Shown here one piece after another: positions 16,239 to 22,185 of a stretch of 33,822 nt of DNA; position 1 is the first letter of the stretch; each line of letters begins with the position of its first letter. Where the stretch lies: IMG/VR virus record IMGVR_UViG_3300025435_000050, positions 1 through 33,822 of that record, one strand, 5' to 3'. Made by a program: the position numbers and the translations under genes. The notes beneath the pieces are model-generated. The model saw nothing but the letters and a program-made list of their open reading frames with translations, did no database searches and had not been told where the DNA came from. The stretch is from a virus.

Positions 16239-16529
16239 TCAGGGAGCCGGAGCGGGGGCCGGAGGAGCCGGCGGCTCGAGTCCCTGCAGATCGCTAAGCG
16301 CCTTGTTCAGGCCGGACAAGTCGGCCAGTGGCAGCGACTGCTGCAAGCTGGCGATCTCGGCCGCGAGGCTGGTCTTCACTTCTTCCAGGCTGGCAGCAAG
16401 AGCGTCCAACGTGGTCTGGTCCACCTCTACGAGTGACATGATCTGATTGATTCCCTTCTGTATGTTTTCAATCCCAGCAATTATTTGCGTGGCCCAATGC
16501 GGTGGCGTCTTACTGCATCCGCACCGCAT
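16239..16529 (-). CDS. Coiled-coil protein with Pro/Ala-rich tail, first gene of the leftward operon
   Basis: 96 residues. MRCGCSKTPPHWATQIIAGI is followed by long amphipathic helices (TTLDALAASLEEVKTSLAAE, IASLQQSLPLADLSGLNKAL) and a PPAPPAPAPAP tail. AAGGA precedes the ATG at 16529. Short coiled-coil proteins of this kind are frequent among actinophage structural genes. Function unknown; possibly a multimerising virion or host-interaction protein. Confidence 0.7.
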   Translation of the reverse strand: MRCGCSKTPPHWATQIIAGIENIQKGINQIMSLVEVDQTTLDALAASLEEVKTSLAAEIASLQQSLPLADLSGLNKALSDLQGLEPPAPPAPAPAP

Positions 16530-16589
16530 ATTTTTCCTTTTCCGTCGATCAGGTTCACTACAAATTCTACCGACGCCGCCCCTTTAAGC

Positions 16590-16618
16590 TTGACTCAAAA
16601 CACCACGCAAGATAATTT
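16590..16618 (+). promoter_or_regulatory. Rightward promoter, probably leaderless
   Basis: TTGACT, 17 bases, TAATTT, with the ATG of the next gene beginning 7 bases after the -10 box. A transcript would therefore start at or next to the start codon, as in actinobacterial leaderless mRNAs. The -35 lies in an imperfect palindrome (TTTTGAGTCAAG on the other strand) in the divergent region between the two main operons. Confidence 0.55.
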
Positions 16619-16624
16619 TTGATC

Positions 16625-17047
16625 ATGAATAATTGGGTTGACGAGTTAGACCCGGAAGTAATCTCAGTGTCCGAGGGGTTTGAGTACCTAAAATCGGTCA
16701 CCGAAGAACGTGCTTACGACAATATCAACTTCAGCCCCCCGGAAGCCGTCCGCGCAGAGGCTAAGCGCGGCCTTGAGTGGCGTAGAAAGTTCAACCGCGG
16801 CGGAACGCCAGTCGGCGTAGCACGCGCCCGCGACCTATCCAATGGAAAAACAATCAGCCCTTCAACGGCACGCAGAATGCACAGCTACTTTTCCCGCCAC
16901 GAAGTCGACAAGCAGGGCCAAGGCTTCAGCTCGGGCGAGGGATACCCCAGCGCCGGCAGAATCGCCTGGGCACTCTGGGGCGGCGACCCGGGACAGTCAT
17001 GGTGCGCGAAACTTACACGTCAAATGGACGCGGCCGACAAAAAGTAG
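16625..17047 (+). CDS. Conserved phage protein of unknown function
   Basis: 140 residues from ATG at 16625. An acidic N-terminus (NNWVDELDPEVISVSEGFEY) leads to a conserved block: PPEAVRAEAKRGLEWRRKFN, GGTPVGVARARDLSNGKTIS, then RRMHSYFSRHEVDKQGQGF and YPSAGRIAWALWGGDPGQSW. I remember this block as recurring in phage proteins, sometimes fused to capsid or portal-associated domains, but I know no established function. No ribosome site is visible, consistent with a leaderless transcript. Confidence 0.8.
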   Translation: MNNWVDELDPEVISVSEGFEYLKSVTEERAYDNINFSPPEAVRAEAKRGLEWRRKFNRGGTPVGVARARDLSNGKTISPSTARRMHSYFSRHEVDKQGQGFSSGEGYPSAGRIAWALWGGDPGQSWCAKLTRQMDAADKK

Positions 17048-17116
17048 TGGCGGGGGCAGGATTCGAACCTGCGGCTCTGAATTTTGTCCAGCGAGCTTCC
17101 ACTGCTCCACCCCGCA
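17048..17116 (-). tRNA. Degenerate tRNA-like element resembling actinobacterial initiator tRNA
   Basis: Read on the minus strand from 17116: a G-rich acceptor strand with T1 opposite C72, D-arm GAGC...GCTC, arm CTGGA...TTCAG, and a perfect T-arm GCAGG-TTCGAAT-CCTGC followed by CCCCGCC. The overall similarity, and the unpaired first position, are closest to initiator tRNA(fMet). But the anticodon loop is shortened to CAAAA (or, with a 4-bp stem, ACAAAAT lacking U33), and the D and variable loops are also short, giving 69 bases. Probably a non-functional tRNA relic or tRNA mimic, possibly part of an attachment site. It lies opposite to the surrounding genes. Confidence 0.5.
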
Positions 17117-17148
17117 AGTATTCTAATCTAACCGCAAAAGGAGTAACA

Positions 17149-17325
17149 ATGAGCGCCGAAAACGATGGTTTCGAGATCTACGAAGAAGCCGTTTACGTTC
17201 TACACAGCGAGTGGGACGCCCAGGACGTTGCATCATTCAGCAGACGCGAGGACGCTGAACAGTACAGAGAGATCTTGATCAAAAAGCGTGAGGAACAGCT
17301 CGCAAAAGAAATCGCTCACCTGTGA
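17149..17325 (+). CDS. Small charged hypothetical protein (58 aa)
   Basis: GGAG precedes the ATG at 17149. MSAENDGFEIYEEAVYVLHS then WDAQDVASFSRREDAEQYRE and a Lys/Glu-rich helix. The stop overlaps the GTG start of the methyltransferase (GTGA). The pattern Y.L...W..QDVASF..REDAE.Y is like small phage proteins that carry a single alpha/beta unit. Function unknown. Confidence 0.75.
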   Translation: MSAENDGFEIYEEAVYVLHSEWDAQDVASFSRREDAEQYREILIKKREEQLAKEIAHL

Positions 17326-18149
17326 ACTGGCGCGAAGCGCTAGGTCCAGAGCTTTCCGCAGAAGTCCTCTGGTCGGCATCGGACAATCCGCTGCCTGACG
17401 GCGATATCGCGAGACTTTTCAACGCAGCAGAAAATATCCACAAGACAGCGCACTTCATTGAATTCTATGAGCGAACCTTTCGCTCATACCGCGACCGACC
17501 GATACGAATGCTTGAAATTGGGGTAGCTTGCGGCGGCTCCCTCGAACTTTGGCGGCAATACTTCTGTCCCGAAGCGACAGTAGTCGGAGTGGACGGCAAC
17601 CCTCAATGCGCCCAGTTCGATGACCCGTCCCGCAACAAATACGTGCGAATCGGACAACAACAAGACATTAACTTCCTAAAACAGCTAGTCGAGGAACTCG
17701 GACCGTTCGACATCATCCTCGACGACGGCTCCCACCTTCCCTCCTACACGCTTAAGACGTTCCGCCACATGTTTCTCCACGGAATGAACAAAAGCGGCAT
17801 CTACCTAGTAGAAGACCTCGAATGGTGCTACATGCCGTGCGGCCGCGAACCATTCAAAAACGAGATCGACTGCAACGACGGATCACCTACATTCACTAAC
17901 TTCATAAAAATCCTGATTGACGTTATGCACGAACACTACGAGCGCGCCCAACCGGAAAACACCGACGCCTTCCAAGCCGAACATCCTGATCGCATGAGCG
18001 CCGTAACGGTGCCCCTCATCACAACGCTGATAGACCAAATCGACCTATCCGACGGAATAGTGGCCATCCACAAAAAGCCGCGCGACCTGCCCCGCTTACT
18101 CTTCAAAACCGGAGAAGAATTTCTAAAACAGTGGTTAGCCGCCGACTAG
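17322..18149 (+). CDS. SAM-dependent O-methyltransferase, macrocin/MycE-like
   Basis: 275 residues from GTG at 17322. Motif I is LEIGVACGGSLELWRQYF (64-81), followed by TVVGVDGNPQC, RIGQQQDINFL and the metal-binding FDIILDDGSHLPSYTLKTFR (DDGSH ~134-138), then GIYLVEDLEWCY. This order (LEIGV..GGSL..W, IG.Q.D..FL, DDGSH, YLVEDL..CY) is that of the Mg-dependent sugar O-methyltransferases of macrolide pathways and related cephalosporin-hydroxylase-like proteins. In a phage with two glycosyltransferases, a glycan-capping methyltransferase is a reasonable inference; the acceptor is unknown. Confidence 0.88.
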   Translation: MNWREALGPELSAEVLWSASDNPLPDGDIARLFNAAENIHKTAHFIEFYERTFRSYRDRPIRMLEIGVACGGSLELWRQYFCPEATVVGVDGNPQCAQFDDPSRNKYVRIGQQQDINFLKQLVEELGPFDIILDDGSHLPSYTLKTFRHMFLHGMNKSGIYLVEDLEWCYMPCGREPFKNEIDCNDGSPTFTNFIKILIDVMHEHYERAQPENTDAFQAEHPDRMSAVTVPLITTLIDQIDLSDGIVAIHKKPRDLPRLLFKTGEEFLKQWLAAD

Positions 18150-18338
18150 ATGACGACCGCCGAATTTTTTCAAGGCATGTGCCCGCAGTGCGGAAAAATC
18201 GGTGACCTGTTTCCTATCGACTTCGGACCCCACCGCAATCAGTTGACCTGCCACTCCTGCTGGCAGCCCATATACTCGAATACCGGAAGAACTTTAACAT
18301 CACTTCAAATACCAGAAGACCAAACGGAGGAAAAATGA
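18150..18338 (+). CDS. Zinc-ribbon protein (62 aa)
   Basis: The ATG directly follows the TAG of the methyltransferase gene. CPQCGKIGDLFPIDFGPHRN then LTCHSCWQPIY provide CxxC ... CxxC for one zinc ribbon, with a short polar tail. The stop overlaps the next gene's ATG. Function unknown. Confidence 0.7.
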   Translation: MTTAEFFQGMCPQCGKIGDLFPIDFGPHRNQLTCHSCWQPIYSNTGRTLTSLQIPEDQTEEK

Positions 18339-18418
18339 GAGACTGGGAATGCCCAATCTGCGGCGCACATAACGAATACCCCGGCGGAATTTGCCTCGAT
18401 TGCGCCGAAAACGACTAA
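18335..18418 (+). CDS. Zinc-ribbon micropeptide (27 aa)
   Basis: GGAGG lies just upstream and the ATG overlaps the preceding TGA (AAATGAGA). MRDWECPICGAHNEYPGG and ICLDCAEND make a minimal CPIC...CLDC zinc knuckle. Despite its size the start signals and ligand spacing argue that it is translated. Confidence 0.65.
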   Translation: MRDWECPICGAHNEYPGGICLDCAEND

Positions 18419-18419
18419 C

Positions 18420-18611
18420 TCATTTCGCGCCTGAATCAGCAATACCCTGAAGATGCTCCCAGCACCGCACAGAGCATTTAGTCGGCCATACCCCATGCTG
18501 CCCAGGGCCGCAAACCAGGACACCATCCTCGTATTTCGGCGCATCATCAGTTTTTACGCAAGGCGTATCACCGGAAAAAAAGTTCCGCACCGGATCACTC
18601 ACGACCATCAT
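18420..18611 (-). CDS. Small Cys-containing hypothetical protein
   Basis: 63 residues from ATG at 18611 (ATG at 18608 and GTG at 18602 are close alternatives). MMVVSDPVRNFFSGDTPCVK, then LVCGPGQHGVWPTKCSVRCW holds four Cys with a CGPGQHG turn and could bind zinc. The 5' end overlaps the stop of the upstream gene. Its stop is one base from the stop of the convergent plus-strand gene, with no terminator between them. Confidence 0.55.
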   Translation of the reverse strand: MMVVSDPVRNFFSGDTPCVKTDDAPKYEDGVLVCGPGQHGVWPTKCSVRCWEHLQGIADSGAK

Positions 18612-18822
18612 CCACCAAATACTCACAACATCCGCAGTGACACTCGTCGTGGTCATATGTGGCATAAGGATGCGTCAAAGCGACATTAGAAAACCTCTGA
18701 CCAGCCAAAATGTAATCCGACTTCGGATTAGGATTAACCAAAGGAACCGACATCAGCACCCCGCGGTGAGAATCCTTCGAATGCCCACAAACGCAGCGCT
18801 CGGGACGGCAAAAAAGTCTCAT
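18595..18822 (-). CDS. Cys/His zinc-binding protein
   Basis: 75 residues. RCVCGHSKDSHRG and CHCGCCEYLVDDGRE give a CxCGHxxxxH ... CxCGCCxY zinc pattern shared with the genes at 12626 and 24221. The ATG at 18822 overlaps the stop of the short upstream frame (ATGA). Probably a small nucleic-acid or host-protein-binding factor. Confidence 0.65.
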   Translation of the reverse strand: MRLFCRPERCVCGHSKDSHRGVLMSVPLVNPNPKSDYILAGQRFSNVALTHPYATYDHDECHCGCCEYLVDDGRE

Positions 18823-18893
18823 TCGAATTCGGGCTGTTCAAAATCGACCGACCAATACCAGAAATCCTCATGCGCCGGCCAAAGAAAATCCAT
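18819..18893 (-). CDS. Trp/acidic micropeptide (24 aa)
   Basis: MDFLWPAHEDFWYWSVDFEQ, ending PEFE, is very rich in Trp, Phe and acidic residues. Its TGA overlaps the next ATG. AAAGG lies 11 bases before the ATG, a rather long spacing. Coupling argues for translation, but it is short and I recognise nothing in it. Confidence 0.45.
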   Translation of the reverse strand: MDFLWPAHEDFWYWSVDFEQPEFE

Positions 18894-19110
18894 CAACGAG
18901 AACACCTTTTAAATTTATCACGCGGCAATACAGGTACACACACATGCACAACGTTGCGCAGCGCACATTTCCAACTTCCTAAGCTTTAAAAAAACCCTTT
19001 AAGCACCAAGTCGGTGTAGCTCCACTAGTTATTACCCACTTATGCATAAAATTAGATGCCCAGCCCCCTCGGCTCCATAGCGCCACAGCATAGGGAATAG
19101 TCGGTTAAAC
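18894..19110. other. Non-coding intergenic stretch
   Basis: A locally AT-richer stretch with no supported gene. It must contain the 5' region of the small minus-strand cluster at 18893. It has a small hairpin (GCACC/GGTGT around 19003-19017) and a GCTTTAAA...TTTAAGC inverted repeat around 18983-19004. I could not fix a convincing promoter. Confidence 0.4.
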
Positions 19111-19131
19111 AAAAAGCCCCGACTGGGGGCT
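19111..19131 (-). terminator. Intrinsic terminator of the 20389-19146 operon
   Basis: On the minus strand AGCCCC-CAGTC-GGGGCT is followed at once by TTTTTG. A 6-bp GC stem plus T run is a textbook rho-independent terminator, 15 bases past the stop of the last gene of that operon. Confidence 0.85.
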
Positions 19132-19145
19132 GCGGCCAAAATATA

Positions 19146-19286
19146 CTATTTGGGTTTATCCAAGATTCCCGGACCGGAACGGTCCTCCGAAGGCTTCCCC
19201 TCAGGTCGACGACTAGACCAAAAACTTGCATCCGGCCACAGAACATCAAGGATTGAACTTATTTTAAAACCGGACAAAAATCTCAT
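19146..19286 (-). CDS. Small hypothetical protein (46 aa)
   Basis: GGAGG lies five bases before the ATG at 19286, 11 bases after the preceding stop. MRFLSGFKISSILDVLWPDA then FWSSRRPEGKPSEDRSGPGI, a short amphipathic helix plus a basic, Pro-rich tail. Last gene before the terminator. Function unknown. Confidence 0.65.
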   Translation of the reverse strand: MRFLSGFKISSILDVLWPDASFWSSRRPEGKPSEDRSGPGILDKPK

Positions 19287-19297
19287 ACCAACCTCCA

Positions 19298-19564
19298 CTA
19301 ATACGCCAACGAGATTTTCTTCATCAAAAAATTCCGAATAAAATCTTCCGCAGCGCGCTTCGAATCACCCTTGTCGAAGAAATTACCAGAAGCTAAAATC
19401 TTCTGCTTGCTGACAGGCAGCGATTCCGCACTCGACTGTCTAACCTCCCAAAACCAGTTATGCGGCATCCAATAAACAGAGGCAGTCAAACCGCCGATCT
19501 GAAGAAACTCATCCTCCCCGCACTCCGAATAAAGCAACCACTCGCCCGACAAAATAATGTCCAC
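19298..19564 (-). CDS. Hypothetical protein (88 aa)
   Basis: GTG at 19564 overlaps the TAG of the upstream gene by one base. MDIILSGEWLLYSECGEDEF, SVYWMPHNWFWEVRQSS and KGDSKRAAEDFIRNFLMKK suggest a small alpha/beta fold: a beta-rich Trp-containing sheet and a C-terminal helix. No family recognised. Confidence 0.65.
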   Translation of the reverse strand: MDIILSGEWLLYSECGEDEFLQIGGLTASVYWMPHNWFWEVRQSSAESLPVSKQKILASGNFFDKGDSKRAAEDFIRNFLMKKISLAY

Positions 19565-19908
19565 TAACCGACCGATTCCCAGACTATCGCCCTCCGCCCC
19601 GAAGGCAAAGTCACAGTCTTCCCGCTATCACGCACCAAACCCTTTTCCACCAACTCCGCGCGCCGCGTCCGCAAACCCGAAGGAGACTGCTGCGGAGAAC
19701 CGCTGTACAGCTTCACTAAACTCGAGTCATCCATGCCACCATGCCGCCTCAAAAAAGACAACACCGCTTCCTGCGACTGCCTAATCTTATCGGACTCTAA
19801 ACTCTGCGCCGCCGCGTGAGAAGTCCAGGGATCAGAAGCGCGCGCCCTAGCGCCATCACCGAAATCGAAACTACCCTGACTCATTTTTTCAGATCCAATC
19901 TGCGTCAT
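19564..19908 (-). CDS. Winged-helix DNA-binding protein
   Basis: 114 residues. The ATG at 19908 overlaps the previous stop (CAATGACG). After SDPWTSHAAAQSLES come helices SQEAVLSFLRRHGGMDDSSL, a recognition segment SPSGLRTRRAELVEKGLVRD and a wing TVTLPSGRRAIVWE. This TS..AA ... LR.RR.ELV..GLV.DSG pattern is a common actinophage winged-helix protein. It is likely a transcriptional regulator or DNA-binding accessory. Confidence 0.78.
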   Translation of the reverse strand: MTQIGSEKMSQGSFDFGDGARARASDPWTSHAAAQSLESDKIRQSQEAVLSFLRRHGGMDDSSLVKLYSGSPQQSPSGLRTRRAELVEKGLVRDSGKTVTLPSGRRAIVWESVG

Positions 19909-20192
19909 TGACAGCCCACTGCACGATGTGTTTGTTCCCAATCATCTCTGGATTGTTTGCTGGTAAAAAGTTTAGTTTCTGAGCAACGCCCACATAAGAA
20001 GGCGTAGCATCCACTGTCTGGCTCTACCCATAGTGGATTAATCGGGGATTCGATCACGGATTTCAACGTGACAGTTATCCTGTCGCCGCGATCAACAACT
20101 TCTTTGACGACACAAACCGTCGGAGTTCCCCCAATATCTACGCTCCAAATATCCCCTGGAACGGTAGTCTTCCAGCCACGAATACGGTCCAT
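19905..20192 (-). CDS. Hypothetical protein with beta-barrel-like N-terminus and C-terminal zinc motif
   Basis: 95 residues; the ATG at 20192 overlaps the upstream TGA (TGATG). MDRIRGWKTTVPGDIWSVDI and VCVVKEVVDRGDRITVTLKS look like a small beta barrel. CYAFLCGRCSETKLF and a final VGC offer zinc ligands. Part of a fully overlapping four-gene cluster. Function unknown. Confidence 0.65.
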   Translation of the reverse strand: MDRIRGWKTTVPGDIWSVDIGGTPTVCVVKEVVDRGDRITVTLKSVIESPINPLWVEPDSGCYAFLCGRCSETKLFTSKQSRDDWEQTHRAVGCQ

Positions 20193-20389
20193 CACGTCCC
20201 GGTGCCGGCCAGGACGATCGACTCATCGACAGGCGGAAGAGGACGACCCGGGCATAAAAGGTTGTACAAAGCTTCCCGCGTCCCACACTCCGAACAGATG
20301 TCAGTTTCGTTGTCGAAACGAGACAAAGCCGGAAAAGTAGTGATCTCATCGCCGCAGCGCGGACAAATGTCTCCAGTGCTAGACGCCAT
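20192..20389 (-). CDS. Zinc-ribbon protein of a common actinophage family
   Basis: 65 residues; GGAGG seven bases before the ATG. ICPRCGDEITTFPALSRFDN then ETDICSECGTREAL is the frequent CPRCG...ALSR.DN.T.ICS.CGTREA zinc ribbon seen across actinophages. The role of the family is not established; it is usually placed in early or accessory regions. First gene of the leftward operon. Confidence 0.85.
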   Translation of the reverse strand: MASSTGDICPRCGDEITTFPALSRFDNETDICSECGTREALYNLLCPGRPLPPVDESIVLAGTGT

Positions 20390-20442
20390 GCCAAATCCTC
20401 CATCAGCTTAGCGGAAACAACAGCCGACTGGCCATTGTTTAC

Positions 20443-20471
20443 ATCGTACCCACTCCGCCGACACCCCGCAA
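20443..20471 (-). promoter_or_regulatory. Promoter for the leftward 20389-19146 operon
   Basis: Minus strand TTGCGG, exactly 17 bases, TACGAT, ending 54 bases before the first ATG. A good sigma-70-type match in the divergent gap. Confidence 0.5.
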
Positions 20472-20512
20472 CCCGGCATCAAGTACGACCAATATGTCAT
20501 CATGAAGCCGTG

Positions 20513-20668
20513 ATGTCATGCGTGAAGTGCCGAGCGGTCTGCCCACCCTGGCTGGGCGCTCCGCATCGCTGCCTCGAGGCCGGCGACTACGTCGTCGCAC
20601 CCAATTCGTGGTTCGTCATCGATGAGGACGGGCTAGATTTTTATTGCCCCGACATACAAGAACAGTGA
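20513..20668 (+). CDS. Small Cys-rich protein (51 aa)
   Basis: MSCVKCRAVCPPWLGAPHRC gives CxxC...C...HxC, then LEAGDYVVAPNSWFVIDEDG and a final FYCPDIQEQ. Probably zinc-binding. First gene of the rightward arm, divergent from the zinc-ribbon gene at 20389. The ribosome site is weak. Confidence 0.6.
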   Translation: MSCVKCRAVCPPWLGAPHRCLEAGDYVVAPNSWFVIDEDGLDFYCPDIQEQ

Positions 20669-20674
20669 AGCGCC

Positions 20675-20727
20675 GTTCGGGAAAACACCTTGTTCGGCGA
20701 TTCGCAGAACACCCCATTTACCCGAAC
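20675..20727. terminator. Imperfect long hairpin, diverged copy of the 22408 stem-loop
   Basis: GTTCGGG (20675-20681) pairs with CCCGAAC (20721-20727), with weaker inner pairing (GTTC/GAAC and A/T-rich steps). The outer arms, including GTTCGGGAAAA, match the perfect hairpin at 22408-22460. It lies 7 bases after the stop of the first rightward gene, so probably a terminator or mRNA-end structure. Confidence 0.5.
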
Positions 20728-20945
20728 AAGTGGCGTAAATAGTCCCATCCGCGACCCATTGTGACTCCAGTCAGACATTCCGTCACAGATGTTACAAGCC
20801 GCTTGGCAGAAACAGGCCACATCAACAATTTGCCGAACAACAGGCTAAACCCGAAAAATCTGGCATAAAACCCAGGTCGCAAAAACAATACGAGTTTGCT
20901 ACCGCGCCAAAAACCTAAACGGTACGCGGCCCACAAAAAATGCAA
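20718..20945 (-). CDS. Possible small hydrophobic/basic protein (low confidence)
   Basis: An open frame of 75 codons from TTG: HFLWAAYRLGFWRGSKLVLF then RPGFYARFFGFSLLFGKLLM. It looks protein-like and membrane-associated. Against it: only TTG starts, no ribosome site, and its 3' end runs into a hairpin shared with the other strand. Otherwise 20728-20945 would be empty. Confidence 0.3.
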   Translation of the reverse strand: MHFLWAAYRLGFWRGSKLVLFLRPGFYARFFGFSLLFGKLLMWPVSAKRLVTSVTECLTGVTMGRGWDYLRHLFG

Positions 20946-21096
20946 AGCGATAACCCCGGACGGGGAAAACCCGCACCGGGGAGTGTGGGGGTGCTGGTCA
21001 GGGACTTTGCACCCCCGCTGACCTGGGCTTTTGGATCAGGCGGGGCCTGCTGGCAGCGTTTATGGTGTCAGGACGTCCTGTCCCGGCAATTCCAGC
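20946..21096. other. Structured leader region upstream of the first HTH paralogue
   Basis: No gene seen. It contains GGGGGTGC / GCACCCCC arms (about 20989-21017), a CAGGACGTCCTG perfect palindrome (21069-21080) and GC-rich stretches. It probably holds the promoter of the 21139 gene, but I could not fix -35/-10 boxes. Confidence 0.4.
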
Positions 21097-21117
21097 GCCG
21101 TTGCAAGATGCAACGGC
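21097..21117. promoter_or_regulatory. Type-G palindrome upstream of the first HTH paralogue
   Basis: A perfect inverted repeat whose core is GTTGCAAGATGCAAC, flanked by GCC/GGC, 21 bases before the ATG of the 21139 gene. It is the first of six elements with this core between 21.1 and 24.2 kb. Confidence 0.7.
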
Positions 21118-21138
21118 AACATCGAGAGGGTAATCATC

Positions 21139-21657
21139 ATGGCAACCAACAACACCATCACCGTCTGGACTGGCCGCCACAGCTACGCGGAGCTGCGCGA
21201 GCAGGCCGAGCTTACCGTTGCATCTTGCAACGCTGCAGCGCATGACCTGGAGCGTTTGATCGGCCTGGCAGGCTGGTACGTGCAGTCGAAGAAGTGGTCC
21301 AAGGCCACGGCGGACCACGAGGCGTTCGACAGCAAGCAGGACTTCCTGGCGTGGTTCTGCGGTGAGCACCTCAGCGGATTGCGTGCCGAGGCGCGCAACA
21401 TGGTCATCAGGTTCATGGCCGCCCATGGCGTTGACGCGGGTCCGATCGGGCGTGCCATGAAGGTGTCCACCGCCACCGCGTCCCGGGTGGGGCGTGGCTT
21501 GCAGGGCAACGGCGGTCACGGTGGTGCCCGTAACCAGGTGTCGCCGGTTGCCAAGCTGGCGGAGGGTCTGGCCAAGGTCCAGGCGGACAAGCTGACCAAG
21601 GAGGACCTGGCGGCGCTGCGCAAGATGCAGAAGCAGATCGCCAAGCTGATCGGCTGA
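21139..21657 (+). CDS. HTH DNA-binding protein, paralogue 1 of 3
   Basis: 172 residues; GAGAGGG precedes the ATG. The core HEAFDSKQDFLAWFCGEHLS is followed by an HTH at about 95-118 (GVDAGPIGRAMKVSTATASR) and a glycine-rich GNGGHGGARN linker, then a C-terminal Lys/Leu helix (KLTKEDLAALRKMQKQIAKL) that may oligomerise. The block AF....F..WF...L.G......VI.FM...GV...I..A...S...S and GNG..GAR are shared with the proteins at 23454 and 26998. A sequence-specific regulator is likely. Type-G palindromes lie upstream, inside (codons 27-31) and downstream of the gene, suggesting self-regulation. GC content is higher than in the late operon. Confidence 0.85.
   Translation: MATNNTITVWTGRHSYAELREQAELTVASCNAAAHDLERLIGLAGWYVQSKKWSKATADHEAFDSKQDFLAWFCGEHLSGLRAEARNMVIRFMAAHGVDAGPIGRAMKVSTATASRVGRGLQGNGGHGGARNQVSPVAKLAEGLAKVQADKLTKEDLAALRKMQKQIAKLIG
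21217..21231. promoter_or_regulatory. Type-G palindrome inside the coding region of paralogue 1
   Basis: GTTGCATCTTGCAAC in frame, encoding VASCN (residues 27-31). An exact copy of the intergenic core within the gene body. Confidence 0.6.
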
Positions 21658-21672
21658 TTCTCTCACCACACC

Positions 21673-21705
21673 GCCTGCCCCGTTGCATCTTGCAACGGGG
21701 CAGGC
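21673..21705. repeat. Hairpin with type-G core after paralogue 1
   Basis: Perfect 15-bp stem with a TCT loop. The tip is GTTGCA-TCT-TGCAAC and the base is GCCTGCCCC/GGGGCAGGC, 15 bases after the stop. No T tract, so either a U-less terminator or a protein/RNase-recognised stem. Confidence 0.75.
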
Positions 21706-21713
21706 TCACCTTC

Positions 21714-21792
21714 AGGGCGGCACGGCAGCCAGTGGTTACCGTGCCGCTCTGTGGGTGTCCAACACCGGACCCCGATCAAACCCCGCGAGGGG
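21714..21792 (+). promoter_or_regulatory. Structured 5' leader of the 21814 gene
   Basis: A 12-bp stem (21714-21725 with 21739-21750, one G-T pair), then the GGGTGTCC/GGACCCC bulged hairpin (21753-21773) and CCCC-GCGA-GGGG, a GNRA-type tetraloop hairpin. The same modules recur before the 22186 and 22569 genes. Confidence 0.6.
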
Positions 21793-21813
21793 ACGAACGA
21801 GAGGTGTATAGCC

Positions 21814-22044
21814 ATGAACGTCAACGTCGGCGACAAGGTCGAGTGGAACGACATGGGGAGCGTCCGCACCGGAACGGTGCTGCTCGTCGGTAAGAAGCTG
21901 GTGACGATCGAGCTGGACAAGCCTGCGAAAAACTGGCAGGCGAGGGGCATCGGGAACAGCCAGAAGATCATGGCCGACCGCTTGACCGTGGTCGAGGAGG
22001 CCGAGTACGACTTCCCGAACTGGGAGGAGCTGGGCTGCAACTGA
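21814..22044 (+). CDS. Small SH3/KOW-like protein (76 aa)
   Basis: MNVNVGDKVEWNDMGSVRTG then TVLLVGKKLVTIELD reads as a short beta barrel of the type NVGDKV.W.....RTGTV. It is followed by a basic segment (GNSQKIMADRLTVVEE) and an acidic C-terminus. GAGAGG lies upstream in a leader conserved with later genes. Possibly RNA, DNA or protein binding; function unknown. Confidence 0.75.
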   Translation: MNVNVGDKVEWNDMGSVRTGTVLLVGKKLVTIELDKPAKNWQARGIGNSQKIMADRLTVVEEAEYDFPNWEELGCN

Positions 22045-22061
22045 CCTCTTGCCAGCACACC

Positions 22062-22096
22062 GCCTGCCCCCGTTTCAAGATGCAACGGGGGCAGGC
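22062..22096. repeat. Hairpin with type-G core after the 21814 gene
   Basis: GCCTGCCCCCGTT and AACGGGGGCAGGC arms around CAAGATG, with one mismatch (T opposite C). Duplicate of the 21673 hairpin with a one-base-longer GC stem and the core in the opposite orientation (AGA loop). Confidence 0.7.
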
Positions 22097-22104
22097 ACAC
22101 CTTC

Positions 22105-22166
22105 AGGGCAGCCGGTTATACAACTGGCATAACCGGCTGCCCTGTGGGTGTCCAACAACGGACCCC
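22105..22166 (+). promoter_or_regulatory. Structured 5' leader of the 22186 gene
   Basis: AGGGCAGCCGGTTAT (22105-22119) pairs perfectly with ATAACCGGCTGCCCT (22129-22143) around a 9-base loop, followed by the GGGTGTCC/GGACCCC hairpin (22146-22166). It is a duplicated and diverged version of the leader at 21714. Confidence 0.65.
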
Positions 22167-22185
22167 GAACGAGAGGAGTACGGAA

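Noticed and set aside
18998-19020. GCACC...GTCGG-type hairpin resembling the 3' end of a Cas9 tracrRNA
   Set aside because: Short chance similarity; no Cas genes, CRISPR repeats or anti-repeat are present.
19052-19249. Minus-strand frame of 65 codons across the terminator
   Set aside because: It reads straight through the intrinsic terminator and overlaps the better supported 46-residue gene at 19146-19286.
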